Shown here: in pieces, positions 18,439 to 28,535 of the stretch
Layout: each line of letters opens with the position of its first letter
Numbering within the stretch: position 1 is the first letter of the stretch
Origin: Thermoprotei archaeon
GTDB lineage: Archaea > Thermoproteota > Thermoprotei > QMSL01 > B3-G16
Direction: 5' to 3'
NCBI GenBank assembly: GCA_021162845.1
Contig: JAGGXX010000018.1
Coordinates: forward strand, 1 to 64,000
DNA length: 64,000 nucleotides
Made by a program: the position numbers and the translations under genes
The notes under the pieces: model-generated
Databases searched by the model: none
Seen by the model: only the letters and a program-made list of their open reading frames with translations
What the model was told of the DNA's origin: nothing

Positions 18439-19933
18439 GGCGCTGCTTAAGGACATCTACGAGCAATGACCTTAGGAATTCATTTCCAGGATCAATGGCA
18501 CGTATCCTCCTCGCTAACTCGTGGTCGCCTATTACCTCGTCTATCCATCGGAAGAAATCACCGCGTTCTTGATGGTATCTTAGCGATTTAATATCCACTG
18601 TTCTTGAGGCTTCTAGGAATTCCTTCAGATTCCTCGCCTTGATCCCAGTAAATGATCCTAGAGATATGTAAAACTTAAACTCACGGCCCGTTACATCTCT
18701 CAGCACGTAATCAAGGGCCCTCTTGGAGGCGAAGATACGCCGTTTTAATTCATACTCTAATTGCATCAAGGTCGCTAGATACGCATTATACGCTTCAAAT
18801 GCACTACCATATGGACTGAAGTATTCATGAACTACACCAGCTCCACCACCTTTCATGGACATGTAATATAGGTGATCACTTATCTGGAGCAACCGCCACA
18901 TACGTAGTAACTCCTTATCTCCAAGGAACTTGAGGAGCTCATAAAGGCATTCTAGCCTATAGAAAGCATGCCGTTGAAGGCCATTACCCAACCAAGCAGA
19001 TGTATCGCGTTCCACGTCAGCCCAGGAGACGGTCATTTCCTTAGGGACGCTTATATCCCCTACAGGGGCATGACTGCGGAGTACGTCTGAAGGCGTTACG
19101 AGATATAAGTTAGGATGTCTAGCGATTTTCAGGAGTAGGCTCCTCAGGAACTCATGAATCCCCGTCTCAGGCGGGTGATGTTCCCCAAAGGTTTCGTAAT
19201 CCACAAATATGAGGATGTACTGACCCGGCGTGGCCGCAAGCCAAGCGACGTATTTATCGGCAGTAAGAGGATACTGATCCCAGTCCCTTGAAGAGAACCT
19301 AAACGCGATATCATCGGATAAACGATAATTCCTCAGGAGAACCGGTAAGCCAGAAGACCTAGCCCTATAGAGGTAATTAGGTGAGCGCCACCCTAGGATT
19401 CGCTCAGTACCCTCTGTTACTATGGCTCGAAAGCCTAGGTCTTTAATTATGCTGGCTATGACGTCATTGTATATTAGCTCAGTATTCTCAAAAACATTAG
19501 GCTTAACGCCGAACTCCTCAATTATAAGCTCACGATGCATCTTGACTTGCTCCTTAAACTCCGTGAGATCATGGAACAAGGATGCAAGCGAATGGTAGTA
19601 CGTCTGAGATAAGATCTCAAGGGCATCAAGGGAGAGTAGCTTATCTAATATCTTGAGGAATTCACGACCCCATCTCTTAGCCTGCTCTATGAAGACTCCT
19701 GAGGGGCTAAAGGCCACTTTGATCTGAAGACCTTCTCTCCTTAGCTTCTTGCAAACGTCAAGGATTATGCGCGCAGAGGGAAGATAACATTTCCTTAAAG
19801 CTTCCTTGAAGACCTTTCTGTCCAGCTCGCGGTCGAAGTGATTAACTACCGTATTCCAGGACTCTGTGACGTAAGAGGCCCTTCTCAGCCTATAAGGTTG
19901 ATGTGCCTCAAAGACTAAGCATACATCAGGCAT
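18413..19933 (-). CDS. GH57 alpha-amylase-like enzyme
   Basis: A 506-aa GH57 enzyme of the alpha-amylase-like type known from Methanocaldococcus and other archaea. Motif 1 is FEAHQPYRLRR (His11). The nucleophile motif is FENTELIYND (Glu152), and the acid/base motif is FVDYETFGEHH (Asp245). The length of about 500 residues fits the type. No secretion signal is present, so it probably trims cytoplasmic glycogen. It lies 57 bp downstream of the phosphorylase gene on the same strand, likely one operon, and overlaps the converging GH57 gene at its 3' end. Confidence 0.88.
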   Translation of the reverse strand: MPDVCLVFEAHQPYRLRRASYVTESWNTVVNHFDRELDRKVFKEALRKCYLPSARIILDVCKKLRREGLQIKVAFSPSGVFIEQAKRWGREFLKILDKLLSLDALEILSQTYYHSLASLFHDLTEFKEQVKMHRELIIEEFGVKPNVFENTELIYNDVIASIIKDLGFRAIVTEGTERILGWRSPNYLYRARSSGLPVLLRNYRLSDDIAFRFSSRDWDQYPLTADKYVAWLAATPGQYILIFVDYETFGEHHPPETGIHEFLRSLLLKIARHPNLYLVTPSDVLRSHAPVGDISVPKEMTVSWADVERDTSAWLGNGLQRHAFYRLECLYELLKFLGDKELLRMWRLLQISDHLYYMSMKGGGAGVVHEYFSPYGSAFEAYNAYLATLMQLEYELKRRIFASKRALDYVLRDVTGREFKFYISLGSFTGIKARNLKEFLEASRTVDIKSLRYHQERGDFFRWIDEVIGDHELARRIRAIDPGNEFLRSLLVDVLKQRLTELEGAV

Positions 19934-19990
19934 GTCTTGTCCTCACATGGTTTTTAACTACTCTTTCCGACAAGGAGAATAACATTCACC

Positions 19991-21529
19991 CTAGAATAGG
20001 ATCCCCTTTACTATGTCGGGGTAGTATTCCTTTAACGTGCGTTCGATACTTACCCTAGGAAGGAACGTCCTTAACGCGTTAAGCGAGACCTGATAGTAGC
20101 GCTCAGGTTCATTATGGTACATGTCATGTATGTCCAGTAAGCGCTTCTCGAATTCCGAGTACTCACGTTCATTAATTTTATTTGCCCTAGGATCATGCAT
20201 ATCGATCAGATCCCTCAGATCCTCTCCGAATAGCCAACCGTTGACGTTATCTATTACGAATTCTATCACCGCCCCATCCCTTGAAGCTAAGGTTGGAACT
20301 CCATTAAGCCCAGCTTTCATGAAGCTAGTGCCAGAGGCTTCCCATGCCGGAAAAGGAGTAAAGAGCAGGAGATCTACGCCTTTAAGTACCAGTTTAGCCA
20401 CATCTACTGTGTACTCTGGCAGGTATATCACGTTATCGTATTTTTCGTGAAGTTGATGAAAGATCTTCATGTATCTCAGGCCTTCACCATCATATGGATG
20501 GGCTTTTCCACCTAAAATGAAGAACATGTCTAGATCGTTATGAGCTTCTATGAACCGCCTCATGAAATCAGGTCGTTTATACGTTACTAAGCGCCTACAC
20601 CAGGCTAGCACAAGTTTATCCTTGACGTTCACCTCCTTGAACTGCCTCAAGAACCGTATAAGTTGCGTTCGTATTTTCCTTCGTATCCTGATGAACTCAT
20701 CCAAACTGAGATTGCCCTTTTCTATGCGCTCTCTTAAATAGGGATCCATCCACCGATCTATATTGACTCCATTGGTCACATAGCGTATTTTTTCAAGGAA
20801 ATGAGGTATTACCTTTGACATGATATCGAAGTGCTTGGCAGATACAGCCACCGCCTCACGAGAAGCAGCTAGTCCTACTTCGGTCAGGACCACTATGTCG
20901 CCTATAAACCTATAGCCGAATTCTCGCTCGAAGAGGTACTTAGGGAAGGCGGGATGACCCCAAGGACCAGGGGTATGTATTATGAGGCGGTATTTACCGG
21001 GTATCTTAAGGATAAGTGGAAGGATGGCAGTATAGGCTTCCTGCAGGTCTATGTATTTTATATTCTCTATGTCGATATTCCTCCGGATATACGCGGCAAC
21101 GGACTTAGCTAAAAAGGTATACTTATAGAATCTTTCTTCGACCGAGGACTCGATGTAAAGTCTTGAGACGAGCTTAGATGCCCACTCCGGTGACGTAGGT
21201 TCGAAGAATATTGCCTTAGCGGAGCCTAGCTCATAGCTCCAAGGAACGACGCATACGTCCTCACCCTTTAATCGAAGACGTAAGGTGTCCTCAGGCTTTA
21301 GGGCATCTATAAAGTCCTTAGGTTGGGGTTGTGGCTGCGGTATGGGATCCCCCTTCGGGCTGAACCGATAGCTTACATATCCATTCTTATATAACAAGGT
21401 GAAGACTATGTAGTCCAGGCCTAACTTAGCTGCTGCATAGAATTTATCCCCCTCTAGAACTCCTAGACCCCCAGCATAAGTATAACCCATGTCAAGAGCG
21501 AGATCCGGAGTGACGCTTATGACTACCAT
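19991..21529 (-). CDS. glgP: GT35 alpha-glucan (glycogen) phosphorylase, short form
   Basis: A 512-aa phosphorylase that releases glucose-1-phosphate from alpha-1,4 glucans. GGLGVLEGDKFYAAAKLGL matches the N-terminal substrate region, RLVTYKRPDF and FILGGKAHPYDGEG bind phosphate and cofactor, and EASGTSFMKAGLNGVPTLASRDG carries the PLP Lys (GTSxMKxxLNG). The protein is much shorter than the roughly 800-aa E. coli or eukaryotic enzymes, as in the compact thermophile forms (AgP family), and lacks their allosteric N-terminal regulation. It is first in a likely operon with the GH57 alpha-amylase. Together they give phosphorolytic plus hydrolytic glycogen breakdown opposite the synthase. Confidence 0.9.
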   Translation of the reverse strand: MVVISVTPDLALDMGYTYAGGLGVLEGDKFYAAAKLGLDYIVFTLLYKNGYVSYRFSPKGDPIPQPQPQPKDFIDALKPEDTLRLRLKGEDVCVVPWSYELGSAKAIFFEPTSPEWASKLVSRLYIESSVEERFYKYTFLAKSVAAYIRRNIDIENIKYIDLQEAYTAILPLILKIPGKYRLIIHTPGPWGHPAFPKYLFEREFGYRFIGDIVVLTEVGLAASREAVAVSAKHFDIMSKVIPHFLEKIRYVTNGVNIDRWMDPYLRERIEKGNLSLDEFIRIRRKIRTQLIRFLRQFKEVNVKDKLVLAWCRRLVTYKRPDFMRRFIEAHNDLDMFFILGGKAHPYDGEGLRYMKIFHQLHEKYDNVIYLPEYTVDVAKLVLKGVDLLLFTPFPAWEASGTSFMKAGLNGVPTLASRDGAVIEFVIDNVNGWLFGEDLRDLIDMHDPRANKINEREYSEFEKRLLDIHDMYHNEPERYYQVSLNALRTFLPRVSIERTLKEYYPDIVKGILF

Positions 21530-21663
21530 GAATCGCGCCTCGATATAACTCTGCTGTGGTATTAATTAATGCACCGTTAGCGTTTCCCAATCACCATTAA
21601 GTGATAGGCCAGGATAATATTACACGAGGATTATAAATCTCCACGAGATCTAAAGCCGAAGTC

Positions 21664-23613
21664 CTACATTCTCTGGGGAGCTGCGATTCCAAGTATGTTA
21701 AGCGAGTTCCTTAGGACTATGCGGGTCACGTTAACCAGCCAGAGACGTGCATTACGCAGATCTTCACTCTCGGAGCGTATCACTGGGACTTTATCATAGA
21801 AGGAGTTAAACGATATGGCTATGTCATTCGCGTACTCGGCCACTAAGTCAGGCCTGAGCTTATCGGCTGCCTCAGCGATTATGCGGGGGAACCGTATAAG
21901 ACGAACTAATAGATCACGCTCTGCGTCGGTCCGGAGGAGTGAGGGGTTTATCTCATGTGGTATGGATCTAACACCGGCTTTGGTCAATATGTTAAAGGCC
22001 CTTGCATGGGCATATTGTATAAAGGGAGCGCTGTTACGCTCAAAGTTAAGCACCTTTGACCACCTAAAGGTTACTGGTTTGAGGGACGAGACGCTTAGAA
22101 ATGCGTACTTTATGGCTCCGATACCGACCTTCTCGGCTATACTCCTTCTTACCTCAATTGGAAGGTGAGGGGAGCGAGTATCTACCTCCGCCTTGGCCTT
22201 CTTAACGGCCTCTTCCATGAGTTCATCAAAAGTTATGTATCTGCCCCTACGGCTTGACATCTTATATCCCGGCATGTTGACGAGTTCGTAACCGAAATGC
22301 ACTAAGTTTTCAGCTAAGCTCTTGTAGCCTAGAGCTATTAATGCAAGCTTAAGCTGGAGCTGGGTTATCTTCTGTTCAACTCCTATGACGTTAATGACCT
22401 TATCAGCTCGCTTAAACTTCCATAAGGTATAGGCTATATCACGTGTTGTGTAAAGAGTGGTGCCGTCAGACCGTATTAAGGTAAGCGAAGGAACTTCATA
22501 ATTCTTAGGTATCTTAAGTTCGTCTGCCAGATCGAAATCCCTGACTAACCTATTTGCCATAAAGACCAACGCTCCGTCAGAATACGTAACATAGGGCGTA
22601 GCCTCAAGCTTACGGATGACGTCTATCACCAGACCACTCCATACGGTTATCTCGCTCTCCCAATCAAAGCTATCAAAGTATATCCCAGCCCTATCAAGGG
22701 TCTGCTTGAACCCAGAGAGCACTAGATTACACATACCGCGTATTAGGTCAACGGCTTCAGGGTCTTTAGCTTCATAGCGCTTCATCAGAGCCCTTATTTC
22801 AGCCTCTGGATCCTTCACCTTCTCGAATTTATCTATGAATACTTCAAAGAGCGAGGGATTGCGTTCTTTAAGCTCGATGATTACGCGCATCCACTCATCG
22901 AGTTTAGAGACCTTAGCCCTATAATAGTCATCCTTACCCAGGGCCTTAGCCCGTTTGAGGGATTCCTTAAGCCGGCACACCTCAATGAGGGAAGATGTAA
23001 GCGCATAGATATAGCCTATAGCATGATCCGGCTTAGTCCAGGGGCTCGGTCTTCCCAGTAGGTTAAAGCCGAATGCGGCGATAGCTACTTGCCTACCTAC
23101 GTCGTCTACGTAGAAGTGTCTCAGCACCTTATGGCCACGCCATGTGAGTAGCCTTGAGAGTGAGTCACCTAGTATAGCATTTCTAGCTCCTCCGATATGT
23201 ATTGGATGTATGGGATTAGCGCTCAGAAACTCAACGAGCACTGTATGAGTGTGAGGAGCTGGATTGAAGCCGAATTTCTCGCCTAGATCATTTAGGGTAC
23301 TACACATGAGGCTAACGACTTCATCTAAGTTCATGTAGAAGTTCACGTATCCGGATTCCGATACCACCTTACTCACGTACCTAAATGTGAATTCCTTAGC
23401 CCTAGATGAGATGGCCTTAGAGACCTCCTCAGGTGAGACGCCCAGATGACGCGCAACCTCGAAGCATCTAAAGGCTAGATCACCGTGTCCAGGAGGAGGA
23501 TCCTCTAATGAAATAACTACCTTAGATGAGACTTCAGGATATAAGGACTCCAGGGAGTTCCTGATGAAATTATGTACCTCCGCCCTAAAAGCCTCAAAGG
23601 GGTCATAGATCAT
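21664..23613 (-). CDS. argS: Arginyl-tRNA synthetase
   Basis: A 649-aa class I synthetase that charges tRNA-Arg. An N-terminal ArgRS add-on domain is followed by ANPIHPIHIGGARNAILGD (HIGH-like motif) and, later, the KMSKS-equivalent KMSSRRGRYIT. The C-terminal DALR-type anticodon-binding helices contain FIQYAHARAFNIL, a hallmark of ArgRS. Length is normal and the frame intact. It diverges from the XPD-like helicase gene over about 80 bp, which must hold both promoters. Its substrate tRNA-Arg(UCU) is also in this window, at 40.2 kb. Confidence 0.95.
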   Translation of the reverse strand: MIYDPFEAFRAEVHNFIRNSLESLYPEVSSKVVISLEDPPPGHGDLAFRCFEVARHLGVSPEEVSKAISSRAKEFTFRYVSKVVSESGYVNFYMNLDEVVSLMCSTLNDLGEKFGFNPAPHTHTVLVEFLSANPIHPIHIGGARNAILGDSLSRLLTWRGHKVLRHFYVDDVGRQVAIAAFGFNLLGRPSPWTKPDHAIGYIYALTSSLIEVCRLKESLKRAKALGKDDYYRAKVSKLDEWMRVIIELKERNPSLFEVFIDKFEKVKDPEAEIRALMKRYEAKDPEAVDLIRGMCNLVLSGFKQTLDRAGIYFDSFDWESEITVWSGLVIDVIRKLEATPYVTYSDGALVFMANRLVRDFDLADELKIPKNYEVPSLTLIRSDGTTLYTTRDIAYTLWKFKRADKVINVIGVEQKITQLQLKLALIALGYKSLAENLVHFGYELVNMPGYKMSSRRGRYITFDELMEEAVKKAKAEVDTRSPHLPIEVRRSIAEKVGIGAIKYAFLSVSSLKPVTFRWSKVLNFERNSAPFIQYAHARAFNILTKAGVRSIPHEINPSLLRTDAERDLLVRLIRFPRIIAEAADKLRPDLVAEYANDIAISFNSFYDKVPVIRSESEDLRNARLWLVNVTRIVLRNSLNILGIAAPQRM

Positions 23614-23692
23614 TAGAGTACACCACGCATTAATACTAATCCCAAAGGTATGAGTTATATTTGTCTTACGCGTTCAACTTAGGCAGAGAATA

Positions 23693-25639
23693 ATGGACGA
23701 TGATAGGAAAAAGAACTCTAAGGAAGATAGTATAGCAATCTTCTTCCCTTACGAGAACATACGCAGAGAGCAGGACGAGATAGTCAGGCATTTATGCAGT
23801 ACGCTCGGAGAAGAAAGGTGTTATGTATTCGAGGCACCGAGCGGGGTAGGGAAAACAGTGGCTGTGCTCTCGGTTCTCTTACCCTTTGCCCTTGATAAGG
23901 GGCTTAGGATTTTTTACATGTGCAGGACGCACACACAAATGGGTAGAGTAATCGAGGAGTTAAGGGCGATGCACAGAAGCGGATATAAAGTTGATGGCGT
24001 CATGCTCAGAGGAAAATCAGAGATGTGCCGTATAGACTATGTGAGGAAGTTGCCATATAGGATGATGGTACGTGCCTGTGAGAAATTGAGAGCGAGCCAT
24101 AAGTGCCCCTTCGACATGAGGTTCAGAGAGCTCTTAGCCGAAGGTGCTTTGGATGGACTTTATGGCGGCATATACCATTCCGATGATATAATGACCATCT
24201 CTAGGGGACTACGCATATGCCCTTATGAACTTGGTATAGAGCTGGCCCGTAGGGCGACGGTAATTACGCTAAGCTACGTTTACCTCGTGGATCGGGAATT
24301 GAGGAACATAATATTAAACGCGTTAAACGTGTACCTAGATGAAGCTGTAGTAGTCATAGATGAAGCTCATAACATACTAGACGTAGCCATGGAAGCGGAA
24401 TCCATGAGCATAAGCACTAAGAACATTGAGGACGCCATCTCATGTTTACAGAGGATCAAGCTGGGGAGAACTAAGAGCGAACAGGCATGGAGGTTGACGA
24501 GAACTAAGTACCTGCTTGTGAAATGCCTTCGGGTCATAAAGCAGATCCTCGAGGATAGAGGGGATAGGGAGAGGATGTATAGCCCTCAGGAGTTCACAAA
24601 TGATTTCGAGCAGAGGGTTAAGGAGAGCATCTTGATCTTCATGGAGCATTTATCCGAGTTCATGAAAACCGTAGCTAGAGGTAGACGTCATGTAGGTCTA
24701 AATATGATCAGCTTAGAGATGGTAAGGGATTTCTTGCATAAGTTAATAGAGACTTGGAACGATGCTAGATACATCCATGTGCTCGTGCCTACTAAAGGAG
24801 GTGTGGATTACGCAATAATATGCATAGACCCCAGCGTAGCACTCACGCCCATATTGAGGGAAAGCAACGTCACAGTTCACATGTCCGCGACGTTGAGTCC
24901 CTTGGAGGACTATATGGAGATCGTAGGGATTAAGAAGGCTAAAACCTTCAAGGTTAAACCCAGCTATCATGGTCGTGTCAAGGCAGTTATAATCACCGGC
25001 GTAACTACGGCTTATGAGATGCGCCATGAAGACATGTATCGCAGGATAGCACAGCTTGTAGGTCGGGTAGCGGATTCCCTTGACGCTAACATAGCGGTCT
25101 TTACCCCCTCGTATGATGTACTAAATAGCGTAAGGGCATTTCTGGGGGTCACAAAACGCATTTTCGTTGAAGAACGAGGAGAGAGCACAGCCTCTCTGGA
25201 GGAGAAGATCAGGGAATTCAGGAGCATGTACGAAGTTGGGGGAGGAGTGCTTATGGGTGTGCTCGGTGGGAGGACCTGTGAAGGTGTGGATTACCCGGGT
25301 AGGGAACTCGAGGTCGTGATCATAGTAGGGGTTCCTTATCCTGAGCCTAGCGCTAAGCTTTTCGCGCAACGAAGATTTTACGCTATGAAGTACGGTGATG
25401 AGAGGGCCTTTAGATACACAGCAGTAGTGCCAGCCATGCGTAAAGTTAACCAGGCCATAGGCAGGCTCGTGAGAAGCCCAGACGATTATGGGCTTGTGGT
25501 ATTGATGGATGATAGATACGTAAGGCTCATGGATTATATAGCGGACTGGGTTAAGATTGAGAACATATACAGATACGACGAAGTGGACAGAATAATAGAG
25601 TACCTTCGAGCGAGCCTTTCACGCTTTAGACGATCATAG
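23693..25639 (+). CDS. XPD/Rad3-family Fe-S DNA helicase
   Basis: A 648-aa superfamily 2 helicase. Walker A is [13 protein letters not shown]; four Cys between Walker A and the DEAH box (SEMC, RAC, KCPF, ICPY) form the expected [4Fe-4S] site. The DEAH box is VVIDEAHNI, and helicase motif VI lies in [17 protein letters not shown]-type helicases unwind DNA 5'-3' for repair and, in eukaryotes, transcription. Both the Fe-S insertion and the RAD3 C-terminal domain are complete. Its 3' end overlaps the convergent uL14 gene by 14 bp. A second family member enters the window at its right end. Confidence 0.9.
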   Translation: MDDDRKKNSKEDSIAIFFPYENIRREQDEIVRHLCSTLGEERCYVFEAPSGVGKTVAVLSVLLPFALDKGLRIFYMCRTHTQMGRVIEELRAMHRSGYKVDGVMLRGKSEMCRIDYVRKLPYRMMVRACEKLRASHKCPFDMRFRELLAEGALDGLYGGIYHSDDIMTISRGLRICPYELGIELARRATVITLSYVYLVDRELRNIILNALNVYLDEAVVVIDEAHNILDVAMEAESMSISTKNIEDAISCLQRIKLGRTKSEQAWRLTRTKYLLVKCLRVIKQILEDRGDRERMYSPQEFTNDFEQRVKESILIFMEHLSEFMKTVARGRRHVGLNMISLEMVRDFLHKLIETWNDARYIHVLVPTKGGVDYAIICIDPSVALTPILRESNVTVHMSATLSPLEDYMEIVGIKKAKTFKVKPSYHGRVKAVIITGVTTAYEMRHEDMYRRIAQLVGRVADSLDANIAVFTPSYDVLNSVRAFLGVTKRIFVEERGESTASLEEKIREFRSMYEVGGGVLMGVLGGRTCEGVDYPGRELEVVIIVGVPYPEPSAKLFAQRRFYAMKYGDERAFRYTAVVPAMRKVNQAIGRLVRSPDDYGLVVLMDDRYVRLMDYIADWVKIENIYRYDEVDRIIEYLRASLSRFRRS

Positions 25640-26057
25640 TAGCTAGTCCGGCTATTCTAGGCCACCGCTCAGCGGCCTCTCTGGCTACTGGACCACGAAT
25701 TTCTGTTCCCTTAGGTTCACCCTCGGGACTAACTATAACTACCGCGTTATCTTCGAAAGCTATCCAGGTCCCATCAGCCCTCCTATACGGCCTCCTCTGT
25801 CGTATCACTATCGCCCTCATGACCTGTTTCCTTAGCTCGGGCTTACCTTCACGTACTGAGACCACGACCATATCGCCGACGCATGCACCTGGGATCCTCC
25901 TGACAGTGGTCTTAGCGTGCGCACCCACTACTCCAATTACGCGTACAAGCCTTGCTCCACTATTATCGGCACATGAGACATAAGAGCCTGCGAAAATACC
26001 AGGCGTTAATCCTAACCTATAGGATACGCCAACTGCCCTTATACCTCGCTTAGCCAT
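25626..26057 (-). CDS. rpl14: Ribosomal protein uL14
   Basis: A 143-aa large-subunit protein that binds near the 3' region of 23S rRNA and the factor-binding face. [21 protein letters not shown] and [27 protein letters not shown] are classic uL14. Archaeal uL14 is normally followed by uL24, eS4 and uL5; here the operon ends and the gene overlaps the helicase gene on the other strand. It overlaps uS17 by one base. Confidence 0.97.
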   Translation of the reverse strand: MAKRGIRAVGVSYRLGLTPGIFAGSYVSCADNSGARLVRVIGVVGAHAKTTVRRIPGACVGDMVVVSVREGKPELRKQVMRAIVIRQRRPYRRADGTWIAFEDNAVVIVSPEGEPKGTEIRGPVAREAAERWPRIAGLATMIV

Positions 26058-26401
26058 TACTCAGCACCTCCTTGAGAGGCCTTGCCTAGGACAACAAATG
26101 AAACCGTCTTAGCTAGAGGTCGCGTCTCTCCGATCACCACGACATCACCTACTTGGACATCGATACAAGGTGGTAAGCGGGCGTGGATCTTCTTTCTTCT
26201 CCTCTCATATCTCTTGTACTTAGGCACATAATAAAGATACTCATGGAGTACGCTTACCGTTCTCTGCATACGCTGACTAACTATTCGTCCTCGCAATATC
26301 CTACCTCTTACAGGTAATTTACCATGCCAAGGACAAAGCGGATCATCGCACTCCTTAGTGGGAGGCGATACGCCAGGGATGCCTATGTTACGCGCAGGCA
26401 T
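26057..26401 (-). CDS. rps17: Ribosomal protein uS17
   Basis: A 114-aa small-subunit primary-binding protein. The archaeal N-terminus contains [21 protein letters not shown], and [25 protein letters not shown] and [20 protein letters not shown] follow. It sits between the Rpp29 gene and uL14 as in most archaea. ATG 26401 lies directly beside the Rpp29 stop. Confidence 0.96.
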   Translation of the reverse strand: MPARNIGIPGVSPPTKECDDPLCPWHGKLPVRGRILRGRIVSQRMQRTVSVLHEYLYYVPKYKRYERRRKKIHARLPPCIDVQVGDVVVIGETRPLAKTVSFVVLGKASQGGAE

Positions 26402-26689
26402 TCACCATCTCCTCCTGATTAGTCTTTTTACCCTATCTTCTGGGGAACCTATTAATATTTCGCCCTTTACGAGCACCACGTTTCCGTCGGGTAGCGTGAA
26501 CTCAAAATCAGCCACATTCTTAGGTATGATCTTAGGCTTCCCCCTGTCCAGTACGACCAACGTATTCCTCGTTTCATCTATGACTACGCCCTTTATCCCT
26601 ACGAGAGTCTTGTTCTTGCTGGAGGTAACCTTGACCTTAAGCCCTATCAACTCATGGTTAATTATGTTGCTCGGAGTTAACTTAGCCAT
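26402..26689 (-). CDS. rnp1: RNase P protein component 1 (Rpp29/Pop4)
   Basis: A 95-aa Sm-like beta-barrel protein of archaeal RNase P, the ribonucleoprotein that removes tRNA 5' leaders. LIGLKVKVTSSKNKTLVGIKGVVIDETRNTLVV is the diagnostic core, and GEILIGSPEDRVKRL the C-terminal motif. The position between uL29 and uS17 is the archaeal norm. The SUI1-like gene often found between uL29 and Rpp29 is missing here. It overlaps uL29 by 8 bp. Confidence 0.95.
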   Translation of the reverse strand: MAKLTPSNIINHELIGLKVKVTSSKNKTLVGIKGVVIDETRNTLVVLDRGKPKIIPKNVADFEFTLPDGNVVLVKGEILIGSPEDRVKRLIRRRW

Positions 26690-26900
26690 GTCGTCGCTTC
26701 AACTCCTCCTCGCGCTCTATGGTTAATATCCTAGCTATGGTCTTCCTTAGTTCGCGTATCCTAGAAGGATTATCCAGCTGACCCCTCGACAATGCGAGGG
26801 CCCTGAGCCTAGATAGCTCTGCCCTAAGCTCTTCTAACCGCTTACGGCGTTCCTCAGGCGACATGCGCCTTATCTCATTCGGCCTTAATATAACCATCAA
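26682..26900 (-). CDS. rpl29: Ribosomal protein uL29
   Basis: A 72-aa two-helix protein near the polypeptide exit tunnel. MSPEERRKRLEELRAELSRL and NPSRIRELRKTIARILT fit uL29. The ATG (26900) overlaps the uS3 stop in an ATGA, indicating translational coupling. Confidence 0.95.
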   Translation of the reverse strand: MMVILRPNEIRRMSPEERRKRLEELRAELSRLRALALSRGQLDNPSRIRELRKTIARILTIEREEELKRRHG

Positions 26901-27526
26901 CTCGCCTCCTTAGCCTGGGGGGATATAGCCACTTCTTTTATCTGGATATCGTCAGGATGAGGCTTAGGAAGCACTATACGGACTTTCACTCCATAAACAC
27001 CAGGTTTGAGAAGGGCATATTCTACGGCTTCATCGACGCATACCTCAGATGGATAGCCTGACTTGAATACGGTACCCGCTACGTACTTCTCGTATCTAGC
27101 CCTCTCACTCCTTAGCTTACCGCTTATCACTATCTCAGCGCCCCTAGCACCAGCCTCCATTATCTGACGTAAAGCTATGAAGGCAGCTCTTCTGAACTTA
27201 ACCCCACGCTCTAACGCTCGAGCTATACGCTGTGCCATGATTTTCGCATTTAGCTCAGGAGTCTCGATAGGGATGACGTCTATCTGAGGATTCTCGATGT
27301 TGAACTCCTTTTCTAGTTTTTGAGCTAAGGCACGTATGTTAGTACCTCGTCTCCCGATGATTATGCCGGGACGTTCAGCATATATAGTCAGCCTAGTTCC
27401 TAGGGGCGTCCTCATTATGTCGACTCCAGCATACCCGGCCCTTCTAAGCTCATGCTTCAGGAACCTATCTATGAGCATTTTCTGAAGACCTTTTTGAATG
27501 AAAAGATCCCGAGTTGTCATAATCAT
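26897..27526 (-). CDS. rps3: Ribosomal protein uS3
   Basis: A 209-aa protein at the mRNA entry of the 30S subunit. The N-terminal KH domain has the GxxG loop in RPGIIIGRRGTNIRALAQKLE, and the C-terminal half has GARGAEIVISGKLRSERARYEKYVAG. Length fits archaeal uS3. Starts overlap by 4 bp with both uL22 and uL29. Confidence 0.97.
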   Translation of the reverse strand: MIMTTRDLFIQKGLQKMLIDRFLKHELRRAGYAGVDIMRTPLGTRLTIYAERPGIIIGRRGTNIRALAQKLEKEFNIENPQIDVIPIETPELNAKIMAQRIARALERGVKFRRAAFIALRQIMEAGARGAEIVISGKLRSERARYEKYVAGTVFKSGYPSEVCVDEAVEYALLKPGVYGVKVRIVLPKPHPDDIQIKEVAISPQAKEAS

Positions 27527-27984
27527 CTCTCCTCCACAGCGACTTCTATATGCGTTAACTGACTAAAGAAGGGGGTAGCCCTACCGAAAGCACGCGGTAT
27601 GAACTTGCGGATCTTAATGCCCTTTTGAGCCGCTATATGAACTATCTGTAGACGTGAGGTATCCAGCCCCTTGTACTCAGCATTAGCTTGAGCGTTTTCC
27701 AACACCTTGAGTATAGCTTTAGCCGCCTTCACAGGATATCTCCCTGCGGGCCATCCCTCGAGGCCCCTTCGATGTGCTACCTTTCCATGAAACCTACGGA
27801 AGGGAACGGCTCTTCGCTTAGCTATAACATCCTCTAGGAACTCCATGGCCTGATCGAGCCTCATACCTCGTATAGCATCACATATCTCAACGGCATGCTT
27901 ATAGGATATACGAAGGTTCCTACCCGAAGCTAGGGCAGTCCTATCAGGATCCAGCCCGGTCACGGAGTACCTCCAAGTAGGCAT
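27523..27984 (-). CDS. rpl22: Ribosomal protein uL22
   Basis: A 153-aa protein lining the exit tunnel. ASGRNLRISYKHAVEICDAIRG at the N-terminus, VAHRRGLEGWPAGRYPVKAAK in the middle and the C-terminal beta strands (FFSQLTHIEVAVEE) identify it. The tunnel hairpin shows IRKFIPRAFGRATPF. Translation is coupled to uS3. Confidence 0.96.
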   Translation of the reverse strand: MPTWRYSVTGLDPDRTALASGRNLRISYKHAVEICDAIRGMRLDQAMEFLEDVIAKRRAVPFRRFHGKVAHRRGLEGWPAGRYPVKAAKAILKVLENAQANAEYKGLDTSRLQIVHIAAQKGIKIRKFIPRAFGRATPFFSQLTHIEVAVEER

Positions 27985-28056
27985 TAAACATCACCATGAT
28001 CAGCAGTATGAGGCGAGTAAGGACATATTAATCTTACCTTATTTGATGAGGATGGC

Positions 28057-28461
28057 TTACTTAAGTGGGACATACATTGATGACCTAGTAGCTCTCAGGC
28101 CTGGCTCGCCATGTTTCACTATTTTAGTTGTCATGGCGAATTCCCCTAGATAGTGACCTATCATCTCAGGGATTATATGAACTGGTACGAACTCCTTACC
28201 ATTATATACATGTATTGTAAGGCCAACCATCTCCGGTAAGATTATCATGTCACGGCAGTGGGTACGAATAGTCATTTTCTTGCCTTGACTCAATAGGCGC
28301 TTCGCCTTTCTGCATTTCTCCAATAGCTTTCGCTGTTGAGGAGTTAGACCTCTCAATAAGCTCCTCCGCTGCCTAGAGGGAAGGAGCCTTATGAACTCAT
28401 CCATACTTAGCTTAAGTAACTGCTCAAACGTGTATCCCCTATAGGTGAACTTAAACGACAT
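28057..28461 (-). CDS. rps19: Ribosomal protein uS19
   Basis: A 134-aa protein of the 30S head. [31 protein letters not shown] and [29 protein letters not shown] are the uS19 signature. An N-terminal helical extension ([20 protein letters not shown]) is typical of archaea/eukaryotes. It should be preceded by uL2, but the next gene upstream is a transglutaminase-like gene, so the S10 operon is broken here. Confidence 0.97.
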   Translation of the reverse strand: MSFKFTYRGYTFEQLLKLSMDEFIRLLPSRQRRSLLRGLTPQQRKLLEKCRKAKRLLSQGKKMTIRTHCRDMIILPEMVGLTIHVYNGKEFVPVHIIPEMIGHYLGEFAMTTKIVKHGEPGLRATRSSMYVPLK

Positions 28462-28535
28462 ATTATCCTACCTACATCCACCTCGCTTACAAAAAAGCCT
28501 AGAGATTGACATATATTAAGTTTATGTCCGTGTGG

